A stretch of 64,000 bases of DNA from Schizochytrium sp. TIO01 (GCA_004764695.1 SMSO01000036.1:454001-518000); one strand, 5' to 3'. Counted from the stretch's first letter, positions 47,736-60,370 are shown. The notes: generated by a model from the sequence alone, not told the origin. Made by a program: numbers and translations.

Positions 47736-49860
47736 CACGCGAGGCTTGGAGAAAGAGGGTTTCAAGGACATTGCGAAATGAATGGGCTGACGGAAATCAC
47801 TTCCGCTCACGTCTGGTTTTGGTGAAGACCTTCCCCGAATGCATTATTGATTGGTTTATTTCCTCGTCATACATACTCTAGCTCAGGGAGTGCGTGCGTG
47901 CATGCATTCGCGTGCTTGCTGCAGTCTTGGAGAGCACAATGGCCGGGCTGCACGAGTCGGGCGTCCCGGTTTCTTCGGAGTCGTAAGCTTTGGCTCTTTC
48001 CTGGCGCCTTGAAGCGTCCAAGCTTATAATAACAAAGCAAGCAAAACGAAAGCAAGCAAAACGAAGCAAGGCACAAGAACATTCAAGCGGTTTCCTCTCC
48101 CACGAAGATAGCAAGTCCAAGGGACGAGAGTGAGGAGCAGCTTGAAAGTGCTTGCGAACTTGAAAAGGTACAACCTGCACCAAAGAAGCAGTCTCGATAC
48201 TTGAACATGGAAAAGCCTGGAGCTCGGATAGTTTCCCGAGATAATCTCTTGGCAGCTGCTGATGTATGCACCACACGTCGAGAAAAACAGCAACAAGAAC
48301 AGCAACCACTAAACAGACGCATACTCTCTGCCTAGGAAATACGAAAATGGATACAATGCGAACAAAAACCTTCAAGGAGCCAACGGAGGAGTCTGATTCA
48401 CATCAAAGCAACCTCAGAGCTTGAGCTTTTCTAAATTCAACCTCGAAAAGTGTCCTCCGCAGATTACCTCGATAGCTACAATGGCCATGTCCTGCCTTTT
48501 GTTGGAGTACCTTTCTCTATCTAGGCCTGAACGAGATTCTGAGGTTCCCGGAAGATTCTGCGTAGGTTCTTTTCAACACATGTGTTCTCTTTTCAATTAA
48601 AACATATTTTTTTCTGCCCCATTCCGCGGCGGAGGCCGATGCAGAATCGCTCACCGTGCACACCATTTCTGGTATTAAAGGCTCTCGTGTGAAAGCTCCT
48701 AGTTCATTATGTATAACTAGAGCAGATGCACAAATGGAGGTGTTACATTATTACAAGACCGTAGTCAGGCTGGCTAGTTAGTTTCGCAGTCACATCTTTC
48801 GAATCATGTACAGTGTCTCCACTGGGTAAAATTAAATGTGCGTCAAGGATAAGAAACCCTCTTAAGGGTGTTAAAGTAATCTTTTACTTGTGGGAACTGC
48901 GGAGCTACTATGAGGGAGCCGCACCCTTTCTTTCGTTTAAGAAGGATTCGTTGTGAGGGAGGGGCCATCGCGAGGTTTCAGTGGAGCAGAGAGGGCGTGC
49001 AAGTTTGAAAGAAGTTTGAAAGAACTCCCTCTCACTCTGAGTCTTTCTTTCTTTCTTTCTTTTCTTTTCTTTTCTTTTCTTTCTTTTCAATGCAAGCTTG
49101 AGCAGCTCCACCACCCTCAGTCTCCCCTCCTCCCAGGCCGTGCGAGCTGCAAGCAAACAAACGCAAACAAGCAACTGCACAGACGCACCACGCTTAAATC
49201 ACCTCTGGGCCAGCTTCAAGCAGGCCTTCAGGGCGTATCTTGACGTCTTCGGCTTCCGGCGCCAACCTCAATCGATCTCGGCCCAATGTGTTCACCGCTG
49301 CAGGTGTTCTTTCTCATCCCCTAGCAGTACCTACGCACCAGATAGGGTCTGCCGGCAGGCAGGATTTTCTTTCTTTTCTTCTAAGTTTTTCTTTTCGAGT
49401 TCACAATTGATTGCTAATTCGTTCGCAACCATCTCCGTTGATCTTGATCTCCACTCGCAGCACTCAACATACCTGCTTGCTTGCTTACCTTCAGGTCGCT
49501 CTGTGCGAATACGAACTGCGTCCGTCTTAACCTTACAGCCCGCGCCAACGCGGGTTTTGACTTGTATCAAGCAAGTTCTCTCTGTTAATGTCACGAATTG
49601 CACAATGACTAAGTTGGCTAGCTAGCTAACTAATAAGGTAGCGAGCGCTAAGCGTGGAAAGAAGAAGGCGGAAAAGGACTCATTTCGATATTACTCGTCC
49701 TCTTTGCTTTGCAGAAACATGTCGCCGGAACAAAGAACGAACGGGCCCAAGCAGCTCAGGCAGGCAGCTGTCGAAGGACCGACTCCGATGAGTGCGTCAA
49801 TAAGGGCGGTATTTGCAAAGCAAGGATAACCTGCGAAAGCTTTCTGTATTTTATTATTAT

Positions 49861-49952
49861 TTAGCTTAGTTTAGTTTAGTTTGTTTTAGTTTAGTTTAGT
49901 TTAGTTTAGTTTGGTTTAGTTTGGTTTAGTTTGGTTTAGTTTAGTTTGGTTT
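49861..49952. repeat. TTTAG/TTTGG pentamer array
   Basis: Roughly eighteen 5-base units; one base short of a telomere hexamer, so probably an ordinary microsatellite. Confidence 0.85.
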
Positions 49953-51248
49953 CAAGTTGGTCGTATTTTAATCGTGGTGGAACTTCGACAACTTAAAAAG
50001 TAACAACTCGGGCAGACTAAACAGAATGTAAAATAGACTGTGAAGAAGCGCTTAAACACAATATTACGGACCATAGTAGTAATAATAGTATGGAGGAAAG
50101 AGAGAAAGAGGAGAGAAAGAGGAAAGAAAGTAAAGCCGAAAAGAGGTGAGAAAAGAAAGAATCAAGCGCCGCAAATTCAAACAAACTCAAACTCAAACTC
50201 AGTTCGAGTACCTCTCTCTCGGTGTCTCCCGCGCGCGCGAGACCCTCGATCGCTGCGTGGGCAGTGGCAGAGACGACCAACGGAACGCGCTGGCTTAACG
50301 AAGCGCCACACCTTCCTTCCTGCGTAACCTTGCTCGCGGCGGCGGCGGCGGCGGCGGCGTCCGGCACCACATCTCGCGTTCTTGTTCAGATTCTCATTGA
50401 ACAGAAAACAAGCAAGCGCAGTTCATCGTCAACGTCGCTTGGCAACCAAGGCGAAGGTCGACTCACCGAACGACCCACGCTTGGTCTAATCGGCGAATCT
50501 ACGACGGCGCTAGCCTGATCGTCGACGACAACGTCAACAACAAACCCCAAACTGGCTTGAGCGGGTCTCACGCCTTTCTTACCCTGATTTTTCTTCTTTT
50601 GGGGGCCCTTTTTTTCTACGTAAATTACTTTCGCGCATCTATTTCATCAACTCTCTTTGCGGGCTTCGGAATACAATATATTCTTGTGTGGCGCTTTACT
50701 CTTTCTTAGACCTCGCTTTAGGCTGCAGTTCTTTTGCACGGAGTCGCGGCACTTGTGTACCGCTAGAGCAATTTCACTAACTAGGCGATCTGCACCTTTC
50801 CCGTAGATAGGGCTACGGTACTCTGTAGTCTGACGCTCATTGATATCGAGCGCACGTTGGTCTTGGGAACCCTAGATTTCGCAATTGTAGCGTCGTTGCC
50901 TGATCCACAGAGCCACTTTGGCTTCGCTCAGGTTACTTCAGCCATTGCAATCAAAGTAACTAGCTCTGCGCTCGCGGACCTAAAACGTTGGTTTACTTGA
51001 CTTAGTGCTTCGTCTCAGGAAGCCTGAACGACAGGAACGGTACTGCGGACTGTCGTTCTGGACCGTTAGTAGAGCAATTCCTGTCGATCCTACCTTAACA
51101 ATATCGGTCGTTCTGTGCAAAAGTATCAACACACCAACAAGCAAGTAAACGAGCAAATAAGCAGGTGAGCAAATTGAGTTACTACGGACGGGTCTAAATC
51201 GCCAACTGTAAGAGGGGGACACTGTAAACCGCATCGGCTGAATTCACA

Positions 51249-53360
51249 ATGGGTAACTCCTCTTCATCGTCCTCGGCGTCTGCCTCTCGTCGAGCAAAAA
51301 AACAACAACAGCAGCAAGAACAACAGAGAATAACCAAAGATTACTCTGCAGAAGGAAAGAAAGCATTTTTGGAATCAACTGCAGGTACTCCAGATGACCT
51401 TGTCGCAGGTATTGCAAATCTTTCGGTGAGTGAGAAGTCGGCTGCACCTTCTCGTGGACCAGCTACTGCAGCTGCCGTAGCTGCTTCTGCATCAAAGAAA
51501 TCGGCATACCAAGTCACGGTCAAAGCGCCTGTGCGTAAAGCTGGCCAACGCCAAGAACGCCTCATGTCAGAGGGCCTCGAAAATCAAACCGCAGTGCAAG
51601 CAACTCGCCCTGGTGATCGTCCTGCATACCCAAGCAAGAAGTGGAGCCCTGAGGAAGATGAGCTCCTTCGTAATGCTGTTGAAGAGTACAGCGGAAAGAA
51701 CTGGAAGGCCATCGCGGAACGTGTACCTAACAAAACACACCTTCAGTGCCTTCAGCGTTGGAAAAAGGTTTTACAGCCCGGTCTTATCAAGGGTCATTGG
51801 ACCGAAGAGGAAGACAACATGTTGCGCAGCCTAGTTGATGAATCGGGGAATACCTCATGGGTTGCAGTGGCCAAGTACATTCCCGGTCGCACAGCCAAGC
51901 AATGCCGCGAGCGTTGGAGCTTGAACCTTGATCCCAACATCAACCGCGAACCATGGACAGCTGAAGAGGACCAACAGCTCATGAACTTGCACAATAACTT
52001 TGGCAACAAGTGGGCTGAGATCTCCGGATACATGAATGGGCGCACAGAAAATGCTGTCAAGACTAGGTACAAATCCCTGGTCCGGGCTCAACAGAAGCAA
52101 TGGACTCCTTCGGAGGATCGCGTCGTTGTTGATGCTAAGGCTACGGCAAACAACCGATGGGTCGCCATCGCCAGCCAGTTGCCTGGTCGCTCAAAGAATG
52201 CAGTCCGTCAGCGGTGGAAGTATTTGATTACGGAGTACCCCGAGCTGGAGGATATTGTAGTGAACGATCCCACCTACGCCTTGCGGCTGCCGGACTACAT
52301 GAAGAACGCATTCCACGAGTCTCATTCAATTCACAAGGAAATGCGCCCCAAGGATACGCGCCTTCAGCACAATTCCCCGGATGGCTACACTTTTGCTCAA
52401 CGTGCATTGGCAACCCATCCTCCCATCGATGAACAATCTGTCCATATGTACCAGGATCCTGCGCTTGTGCCTCCTGCTGGTCTAACAATGGAGGAGATGA
52501 TTCTGCAGCCTGGCCTTGATCACCCGGATTTTCACAACCACAGTCAACTTCCGGCTGATCCTGCTCAGATGCACCAGCAACACCCGCATCATGCTTCTAT
52601 GAACCGTGCTTCATACAGCAACATGTCTGAGCACACGGACCTAGGCACACCGCCGCCTTACTCTGGTCACTCAAATGATCACACCAGCGACTCGTCCTAC
52701 TACAGCTCCTCTAACGCTGATTCAAATACCGAGTGGCACTCTGCAACCGGAACTCCCTCTACATACAGTACCGACGGCGAAGCTAGCCACCAACTTGATG
52801 GATCGTATGGTTACGAGGCCTCCCCTGAGCACCGCCCGATCAAATCCGAACCTATTTCTCAGTACTACATCTCTGAGGAAGCAACATCCATGGCGACCAA
52901 CACTACAACCTCAATGGCGTCTCATCAGGCTGTCAAATACGAGCCTTTCCAGACCACTGGCCGCCCATTACCAACTGACAATCTTTTCATCGATGACTTT
53001 GGCGCTGACCTCTTGCACTCGGACCCTGCCTTTGATGCACACGCCAAGCACATCCACGATAACATCAGTAGCCACAATTCTCAGGGCCCGACTATTCAGC
53101 AACATAACTACCCAAATCACGTGTATGCTCATGTCCCTGGTATGGAGTCTGTCCAGTATAGCCACTCTTTGCACAACATGGCAGAACCTTCTTCTTATCC
53201 ACAACGTGTCAATGAGACAACACATCTTCGCGGAGCCGATGGCTATTTGGCTCAACACCCATCACATTCGGCAAGCTCGATGACTTCCGATGATCAGTTT
53301 ATGCTTATGGATGCTTTGCAGGACACCCCTGCGGAGTACGCCTTGACATCGAGGTCATGA
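51249..53360 (+). CDS. Four-repeat Myb-type DNA-binding protein, 703 aa
   Basis: Four SANT/Myb repeats lie at about 130-173, 182-226, 234-277 and 283-326 (KWSPEEDELL, GHWTEEEDNM, EPWTAEEDQQ, KQWTPSEDRV), the first three typical of R1R2R3 Myb transcription factors, the fourth less common. The remaining ~370 residues are His/Ser/Gln/Pro-rich and probably an activation or regulatory region. The N terminus MGNSSSSSSA fits the N-myristoylation consensus (Gly2, Ser6), odd for a nuclear factor. ATG start in good context, no intron. Likely a sequence-specific regulator of cell cycle or development genes; it could also be a snRNA-activator-type Myb. Confidence 0.9.
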   Translation: MGNSSSSSSASASRRAKKQQQQQEQQRITKDYSAEGKKAFLESTAGTPDDLVAGIANLSVSEKSAAPSRGPATAAAVAASASKKSAYQVTVKAPVRKAGQRQERLMSEGLENQTAVQATRPGDRPAYPSKKWSPEEDELLRNAVEEYSGKNWKAIAERVPNKTHLQCLQRWKKVLQPGLIKGHWTEEEDNMLRSLVDESGNTSWVAVAKYIPGRTAKQCRERWSLNLDPNINREPWTAEEDQQLMNLHNNFGNKWAEISGYMNGRTENAVKTRYKSLVRAQQKQWTPSEDRVVVDAKATANNRWVAIASQLPGRSKNAVRQRWKYLITEYPELEDIVVNDPTYALRLPDYMKNAFHESHSIHKEMRPKDTRLQHNSPDGYTFAQRALATHPPIDEQSVHMYQDPALVPPAGLTMEEMILQPGLDHPDFHNHSQLPADPAQMHQQHPHHASMNRASYSNMSEHTDLGTPPPYSGHSNDHTSDSSYYSSSNADSNTEWHSATGTPSTYSTDGEASHQLDGSYGYEASPEHRPIKSEPISQYYISEEATSMATNTTTSMASHQAVKYEPFQTTGRPLPTDNLFIDDFGADLLHSDPAFDAHAKHIHDNISSHNSQGPTIQQHNYPNHVYAHVPGMESVQYSHSLHNMAEPSSYPQRVNETTHLRGADGYLAQHPSHSASSMTSDDQFMLMDALQDTPAEYALTSRS

Positions 53361-54042
53361 TTTGTACCTCTGTGAACACAACATCTTCAGGGATGATCAC
53401 TGAGTATCGACGCTCCATTCTTCGGGATTTCTTTCTCCACATGTTTCCAATATTTCATCACTCGCTTGATAATCAGCGTGTTCTACAGCGCCTGACCATA
53501 TTCAGATTTCAACATCTATGAATCTGATTGTGGATCCCTTTGTTTGACTCTGGCAATTTCTTCTTTTTTTTTTTCTTTTACTGCTCTGGTAGCGGGTACC
53601 TACTTTCGTGAGCAAAGGCGCCCAGCCCCCTTTTCCAATTCTTTCATATATTCTATAAACTAATTCTGGGAGAACCGTGAGAGCTTTCTCTCGTGTCCCA
53701 TCAACAGGTTGAGACGCGGATCGAGCTCTCATTCTGAAATACATCGTATTTTCATTGTTTTTTCATCCGAATCCTTCCCTTCTCTTCCTTGGCACTCATA
53801 ACCTCAAACGAGCTTGAATTGCACACTTTTGACAGCGCTTGGTCTTTGTTGCGCTCTGTTCTAGATCTCCGGAAGAACTATTTGCAAATTGGGTTTTCAA
53901 AGAAGTAATTTTTTAGTCTTAATTTTTTAATTTTTAATTTTTTTAAACTTTGAAATTGAATACCCCTTTTTTGTTTTTTTTTTGCGCGTTGAGGAAATTG
54001 CAAATGGCATTACATCAAGTTCGGAAACCTGGGTAATGAACC
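53361..54042. other. Host intergenic spacer between two + strand genes
   Basis: Includes the Myb 3' region and T-rich stretches at 53560-53580 and 53910-53990 just before the next ATG. Nothing else recognised. Confidence 0.5.
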
Positions 54043-55221
54043 ATGGCCTCAGGGACGCACCAGCACGAACAGGACGGGGAGCAGGATACAGAGCTCTTGT
54101 CGACGCTGGTGGACAAGCTAGTAGTTAAAATTGAGTGGTGTCAGCGTTGCGAGACGCACCAGCATTGGACTAAACATAAGGTCCGTTTTGAGTGCCAGTT
54201 CCCTAGGTGCGGCGCGATATGCGATGGAGAAAATGCGTGGACACTACATAATCGTAGGCATGGAAACCGCGCTGAGCACGTGGTGCGTTCAAAGTATGAA
54301 GACTACTATAATGCGTTTCGTCATGCACTTGACCGTCATATTCCAGGAGTACGCATAAAAAATGTCGGCCACCCACGATTAGGAGCCTTTGAAATTTCTG
54401 CAGAGCTTGTGGACGGCGCTTCAGTAAAATACTCCTTTTCTAAAATTGCAACAAAGCAATGGCCTAATGTTGAAAATCAAGTGCAGAAACTTATCTCTTG
54501 CGCACAAAACTCAATACGAATAGAGAAAACTGGGACACATCCCATACCAGCAGCTTCTAACTTCACATCAAAATGGACAAATCACGCAGGTGCTAAAAGC
54601 ATTAGTTGGTATAAACCGAAAATGTCAACCGCTGACTCAAATTTAATAATAAAGAACTCAAATCATGAAGAGAAAGTACTGGACGAGTCAAATCAGGCAT
54701 CCTCTAATCATTCTCTTTTCGACAGGACTGTGTCAGAAAATAAGAGTAATGCTTTAGAGTCAGATGATACTGTTACCGGGACGAATGCTATAGAAGAGAA
54801 ACACAAAGATGATCAAGATAACATCCACATTGAAGCATCGAAAGAAGTTGACAGCATAGACAAAAAATCTCAAGAACATTCGGAATCATCGAAAGGGAAT
54901 GAGAAACCAGATAACAGTGATGAGACCCAGCAGGCTTCGCAAACAGAAGTCTTCACACTTTTCCGAAACGTCTCTGCTTTGCTTGACGATGAACCGTCTG
55001 ACGTCGACGACTATGACGACGAAGAGGACAATTTTGTAGTGAGTAGCGACGATGGAACATACGGGGAAGAAGAGTTTGCTGAGGAAGTAGATGATGAAGA
55101 CGAGATGTTTAATCTCTACAAAGGAGTCGAAACATTGAATAGGTCCAGTCAATTTGAAGAAAATGAACCTGAAGAGCTTGTCTCGTATGCATCAAGTATA
55201 AGCAGTTACGATAATTCATAA
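54043..55221 (+). CDS. Rdx/SelW-like thioredoxin-fold domain protein with acidic tail, 392 aa
   Basis: Residues ~22-150 resemble the Rdx (selenoprotein W/MIEN1) fold: VVKIEWCQRC with a CxxC at 33-36, later IPGVRIKNVGHPRLGAFEISAEL (compare the FPG...GAFEV block) and a final helix KQWPNVENQVQKLI. About 50 residues are inserted after the CxxC strand, containing FECQFPRCGAIC and two His (C2H2-like spacing), so this part may bind zinc. Residues 150-392 are Ser/Asp/Glu/Lys-rich and probably disordered, with acidic blocks such as SDVDDYDDEEDN. ATG start in context CCATGG. A redox-adaptor role is the family expectation; the similarity is weak. Confidence 0.65.
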   Translation: MASGTHQHEQDGEQDTELLSTLVDKLVVKIEWCQRCETHQHWTKHKVRFECQFPRCGAICDGENAWTLHNRRHGNRAEHVVRSKYEDYYNAFRHALDRHIPGVRIKNVGHPRLGAFEISAELVDGASVKYSFSKIATKQWPNVENQVQKLISCAQNSIRIEKTGTHPIPAASNFTSKWTNHAGAKSISWYKPKMSTADSNLIIKNSNHEEKVLDESNQASSNHSLFDRTVSENKSNALESDDTVTGTNAIEEKHKDDQDNIHIEASKEVDSIDKKSQEHSESSKGNEKPDNSDETQQASQTEVFTLFRNVSALLDDEPSDVDDYDDEEDNFVVSSDDGTYGEEEFAEEVDDEDEMFNLYKGVETLNRSSQFEENEPEELVSYASSISSYDNS

Positions 55222-55403
55222 AAATAGGATTTCCTATCTTTAATTTAAGTCCAGATTTAAAAAAATAAAAATCTATAACATTCAAGTATCGTAAAACCAA
55301 ACTTGGTAGATATTCATGCACTTCTCAGAGAAAGAAATACATTACATGCATGAAAATGCATGCTCGAAGTTTCTGTCATAGTATTAATTGTTGTTTGCTT
55401 ATT

Positions 55404-56630
55404 TTAAAAGACAGTGATTAGGGCAAAGCATGCATACAAGAGGAATACGGGGTAGGCGATGAGGTAACGCTGTTCAAGCATCTGCGTAGCCGCCTCAAAG
55501 AAACGAGTTGCGGTTTGTGTGCACCAAAGAATAGCAATGAGCGTTAACGGAGTGCCAATGATGGATGCCTGGCTAAGGTCAAAGATGATTGTGACAGCCG
55601 AAAGGAGGACTATGGGAAGTAAACAATAGCCCAAAACAGAGCATACGCGGTAAATATCAATGGCAGTTGTACCAGCATGGTTCATGAGGTTGATAACGAG
55701 GTAAATGAAGAGACAGCCCATGACACCAAACCCAAAAACGTATCCAAAGAAAAGTTTGCCACTAAGCATGAGGCAGAAGCCCTGGATAAGACAGAACACG
55801 AGAGGCCCAGCCATATCAGTGTCTGCCAAGATCTCTGGTTCAATTGTCTTGGTAGGGACCAATACAGCAATTGTCTTTGTCCGAATATGGTCAAAGTTAA
55901 TACCAAGTTCCTCTAGAAGGGGCGGTTCGTCATCGTAGTTCACAGGGCCACTCGAGTCCATCCTGCTGCCCATGCTTGTTTCTGGCGGAGGTGGCGCACC
56001 AAACCCAACAGAAGTATATTTGGGCACTGAGCCCTGAGTTCCAGACCCAGAATTGCCTTGACTCTGTTGTTGTGACGGATGTGAGGGCGCTCCAAAACCC
56101 TTGGAGGTGTGACCTGAAGAGGTTGTCGAAGGTGCATTAAACCCAGTCGATGTGAAGCCACCATAACCACTTCCTTGGCCCATATTTACAGCATTATTCT
56201 GGTCAGATCCTCCCATGGCTCCCGAAGATGCTGCAGTAGAAAACCATTCCTCATCATTCTGACTTGCTCCTGCAGGCACCTGCACATGCGAGTAAGACTG
56301 GCCCTGCTGCTGCTGCTGCTGCTGCTGCCATGAATTCTGGACATTGCCACTGCTTTGGTTCGAGCTATCGTAGGTGCTTCCATCGTAGTTTCCATCGTCG
56401 TAATTGCTGTTTTGCTGAGACGAATCGTAATAGCCATATTGCTGTTGAGAAGATCCTTGATCATAACCGTATTGTTGCGGCTGCTGTTGCTGCTGCTGTG
56501 AGTAGTCGTATGAGGAAGATGAAGACGCCTGTTGCTGCTGATCATACCCACTGTACGGCGACGCCTGGGTGTAGTTGCCATAGCTACCAAAGCTCTGTTG
56601 GTTATTGTTGTTGTTGTTGTTACCGTACAT
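55404..56630 (-). CDS. YIPF5/Yip1A-type Golgi membrane protein, 408 aa
   Basis: The frame opens upstream at a TTG, but the first ATG gives MYGNNNNNNNQQSFGSYG and 408 residues. The N-terminal ~240 residues are Gln/Ser/Tyr/Gly-rich cytosolic sequence with a run of seven Asn and several Gln runs. The conserved Yip1 domain begins at EPPLLEELGINFDHI, the family hallmark, then DTDMAGPLVFCL, GKLFFGYVFGFGVMGC, SVLGYCLLPIVLLS and AYPVFLLYACFALITVF, giving five transmembrane helices. It acts in ER-to-Golgi vesicle budding and Golgi structure with YIF1 partners and Rab GTPases. The low-complexity N terminus is longer than in animals. Confidence 0.95.
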   Translation of the reverse strand: MYGNNNNNNNQQSFGSYGNYTQASPYSGYDQQQQASSSSSYDYSQQQQQQPQQYGYDQGSSQQQYGYYDSSQQNSNYDDGNYDGSTYDSSNQSSGNVQNSWQQQQQQQQGQSYSHVQVPAGASQNDEEWFSTAASSGAMGGSDQNNAVNMGQGSGYGGFTSTGFNAPSTTSSGHTSKGFGAPSHPSQQQSQGNSGSGTQGSVPKYTSVGFGAPPPPETSMGSRMDSSGPVNYDDEPPLLEELGINFDHIRTKTIAVLVPTKTIEPEILADTDMAGPLVFCLIQGFCLMLSGKLFFGYVFGFGVMGCLFIYLVINLMNHAGTTAIDIYRVCSVLGYCLLPIVLLSAVTIIFDLSQASIIGTPLTLIAILWCTQTATRFFEAATQMLEQRYLIAYPVFLLYACFALITVF

Positions 56631-59600
56631 GGTGCTGATCAAGCGGTTTCTCAGTTGATCTTGATCCTTCTGGTGCAGGAAGAAGCAAGACTGAGACGCC
56701 AATCGAAAGAGGGCACCTTGAACTGTCGGCTGGGCTGCAGACAAGTCTCTTGAAAGATGAGGTGCTGCACGGGCGGCGCTTTAGAGCTGCGAGATACGGC
56801 GTTGAATTGCGAAGGCGAGCTTGGCCTTGATCATTTTCGCCTTGATAAACTATGTATATTATTACACAGAATTGTATAGAACACGTGGCGCTATGTGTTT
56901 GCTTAGTTCTATCCACTAGTAATACTTGCAATGCTATATTACTCGTAGAGAGCATTTTATGCAAGAATACGGAAGAAAACAGGTGAATTGCTCTCTTGTC
57001 TGGAGGAGCATACTTTGAGAGTATAATCAAAGCAACGAAAAGAACTCTATCTTCTATTAGAAATCTAAATTTTGCCTTAGCATGCAGGATGATCCACGTT
57101 TTGTATGAAGAGAATAGCACTGGTATTGTGTACGTAAGAATGCAAAATCTAAAAGGAAGCCTTGCGTTGCATATGTGTAACTAATGTCACCAGTGGGTTC
57201 ACCACGGCTGGAACCATGTTTCTATTGGTCACTTGAATCTTTAGCAAAATATTTGCATCGAATAGTTGAGCTTACGACGGTTTGTTATATGAGTGACCAA
57301 GTGTCGTGGGTACTCTTAGGTAGGTATAGTATGAGAGTTACGCTCTGCCTTGGCTGAAGGTATGAATGCAGAGTTATAAACAAATTACCATTACCTCATC
57401 AGGACATGCATTCTCAGCCCAAAGCTAGCATTCATTTTTTTAAAAACAGGTACGCTAGTTGGCAAAAGCATAAATATAGGTGGGTAAGACACTTCTCCAG
57501 AAGAGTACTACTTTGGTTGTTCTAAACAGATGCAAAAGCTGAGATAGGGAAGGCTCTAGGAAATTAAATTAGCACACATGTAAGTCAAGATACCATGCCA
57601 AGGTGGGTTAGGATTGCTTGTTGTCAATGACAAACCCAAAAGAGAAACCCGCAGTTTCCAAATGAGAAAACAGAAATTAAACAAGTTGCCTATGTCTTTT
57701 AATGACCACGTTGTATTACAGACAGCTGTGCAGGAACTTGTAGTAATTTCACGAATGAAGCGTGCAAAGGATTTCTCAAACTACTACTAGTCTTTTTCTA
57801 CCATGACGAACACCTTAAGTTCAACCTGCGATGTGAATGCCCGACTACTCCCCTACCAATGAACAGCAGGGATGCCAAACGTAAACTTTTTTTTTTCTTT
57901 TTTTTGATGTTCGTCATGATAACGAGTTCACAATGATGGAAGGTGAGCATTATTAATGACATACGTCACAGACAACAATTACGTATTCTAGATAAACGAT
58001 GAAAGACATGTTATCTGGATTTATAGCCTATAGCTACTTTGACAAAACTATGGCAATATGTATTATGGAAGTATTTGCAGATTTTCTTTATTTGAGTAAA
58101 TATCCATCTTCTTTAAAACCCGTCTTATCCATCAGCTTGCTTATATATATACTTGAAGAATACACTTAGCAATATATGCGATGGTTTAAAGACGAGTTTG
58201 GTATTTTTTTTTTAATTTTTTGCTTTTTTGTATTTCAAAGGCAACTAGCTCCTTTGTATTTCCTAACTCGCATTACTATCTACAGTTTAGTAGGACCGTT
58301 TCTTCTCAGTTCTGACACGAAAATCACTCACCACGTTTAGTTCTCTCTTTGTAAGAACTAAGCAAAAGAAAACTTGAAAATATTCCAAAACAATCAAGTT
58401 ACGGATTCCAAACCTGATTCCGCCTTTGTGATTCACTGCCATACCATTCCAGCTTTACCCAATACATGTTGCTTTGAGCTTACCTTTATCTCCTTAGCTC
58501 AAGAATCAACTAGCTCGTGCCATGAAATGCCATGAAATCAACCTTCACGAGAGAAGAAGTGAAACATTCTCATCACAAGTTTACAAGGAAGTGATCCGAG
58601 TCATACCTCCACTACTTACTATCTTCGCTGCTTCGAAAGTGCTGACGTCACCAGAGACCATTCAGAGGGAGTGCTAGTACCTGAAACGGGCCCTCGGGAA
58701 CGTGCTTCTTCCCGCGAATCGCGGCGCCTTAAGCTCGACTTCCGCAGCGTAAACTCCGTCTCAAGTCCGCCACTACTTACCCATATCGGTGCCAAGGTAT
58801 TTCGATTTCACCCAAGGAAGGTGTAATCTTACGCAGTCACTGTGTTGGATCGATCCGTCAATCAGTGAAGGATGATAGATAGCTTTGCAATCAGTCAGCA
58901 GTTTTTGCCAACTAGGCTATAAGGCAGAAGGTACAAATAGATATGAACACCCAAAAAATGAAACAACTTTACCATAAGCATGAAACCATTCAATTAAAAA
59001 AAAAAACTTGAAAAAAAAAAAAAAAAAAAAGCAGCATCACCACCTGAGTGCATTCATTCCTCTATTTCCATTCTTTCTGGTGACGTCAGCGCGTTCAAAA
59101 AGACGAGGCAAGAAAAGAAAAGCGACGAGAAGACTTTTGTCTCAAGGTTGTAGGTACCTGCATGCCTACCTTCCTATCTACCAACCTACATCCTTACCTG
59201 TGTGCTGCTGCTTTCTTGAAAGTAATTTTACTCCTTTTTCTAATTTGATATTAACATCAACAACAACAACAACAACAACAACATCATCAACAACAAAATG
59301 GAGAGAAAAAAGAAAAGCTCAAAAGTAGATTATCTGTACAAAAAAAAAGAAAAGCTTTCAAGGGAAAAAACGAAAAAAAAGAAAAAGAAAAAAAAAAACT
59401 TCATTTGAGAAAACATCCTTGTACTTGTATGCATTACAGCCCTTTTTGAAACACAAGTTGTGCTTTCGTTGCAAGCGCGCGATGCGTCAATTGCAGACCT
59501 GTGTAATCACTGCTATTTCTCGCCGCAGAGTGCTAATTAGGCCACTTACCTCAGCTGCAGGCCTTCTCGAAGCTTCTCGCGTCTCCACGCGACGCCCTTC

Positions 59601-60276
59601 AGCCTTAAAGTCCCTCTTTGCTCCGCAAACTAGCTTGGGACTGTGAAATCGCCATCTGTATTACAAAGCATGAAGCAGCTCATGACTTGTATCAAACCGT
59701 CTTCCACAAAATATTACATTGTGCCGTGGCAAAAAGAAAACTAAAAAGGCCGCCCCGGACCCTATTATGCACAGGTATTCCCGTGTTCCCCAAATTCCCA
59801 GGCGCTTGCCAGCTTGTACTTGTATTCGCAGCATAAAACCAATTCTTATGCTGCGGATCGACGCGTCCCTCGTTAAAAGCAGCGGGAATTCTGCGTTTGC
59901 GACGCCAAATTGTTGATACAAGGTTTGACGTCGCGAGTGCCTCCTTGCGCAAAGCGGGCAACGAAAGAAGAGTCAAAGAGTCACGATTAAAAAGCAAAGC
60001 AAAGCAAAGCAAAGCACAGCAAAGCAAAGCACTTCAAGATCCACCGTCGCTTTTGTTGAAGGTAGCATGCATGCGTGCAGCTTTCGCCGAGTTCGACCGT
60101 CGAGGCCATCGACCTCTGAACGATCGAGTCGAGGAAGGAACACGCACAATCCAACACTCAACGATACAAACCAAAACAAAGCAAAACAAAACAAAGCACA
60201 GTTGAACGAACTTCTGCATCCATTTTTCTTCTCACCGTGACGAGCTCCAAAAATAAGCAGAGATCGTTCATTCACC

Positions 60277-60370
60277 CATTCATTCATTCATTCATTCATT
60301 CATTCATTCATTCATTCATTCATTCATTCATTCATTCATTCATTCATTCATTCATTCATTCATTCATTCA
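60277..60370. repeat. (CATT)n microsatellite
   Basis: About 23 uninterrupted tetramers; its complement (GAAT) occurs ~460 bp downstream. Confidence 0.95.

Larger units (their letters stand above)
47479..51248. other. Long host intergenic region with simple repeats
   Basis: No convincing gene. It includes GCTAGCTAGCTAGC at ~47505, a 12-bp coding-frame repeat at 47637-47735 inside an ATG frame of 96 codons (IANE repeats; doubtful), a polypyrimidine run at 49041-49089, a TTTAG/TTTGG pentamer array at 49861-49952 and a GGC run at 50336-50361. The last kilobase, GC-balanced, probably contains the promoter and 5' UTR of the Myb gene. Confidence 0.5.
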
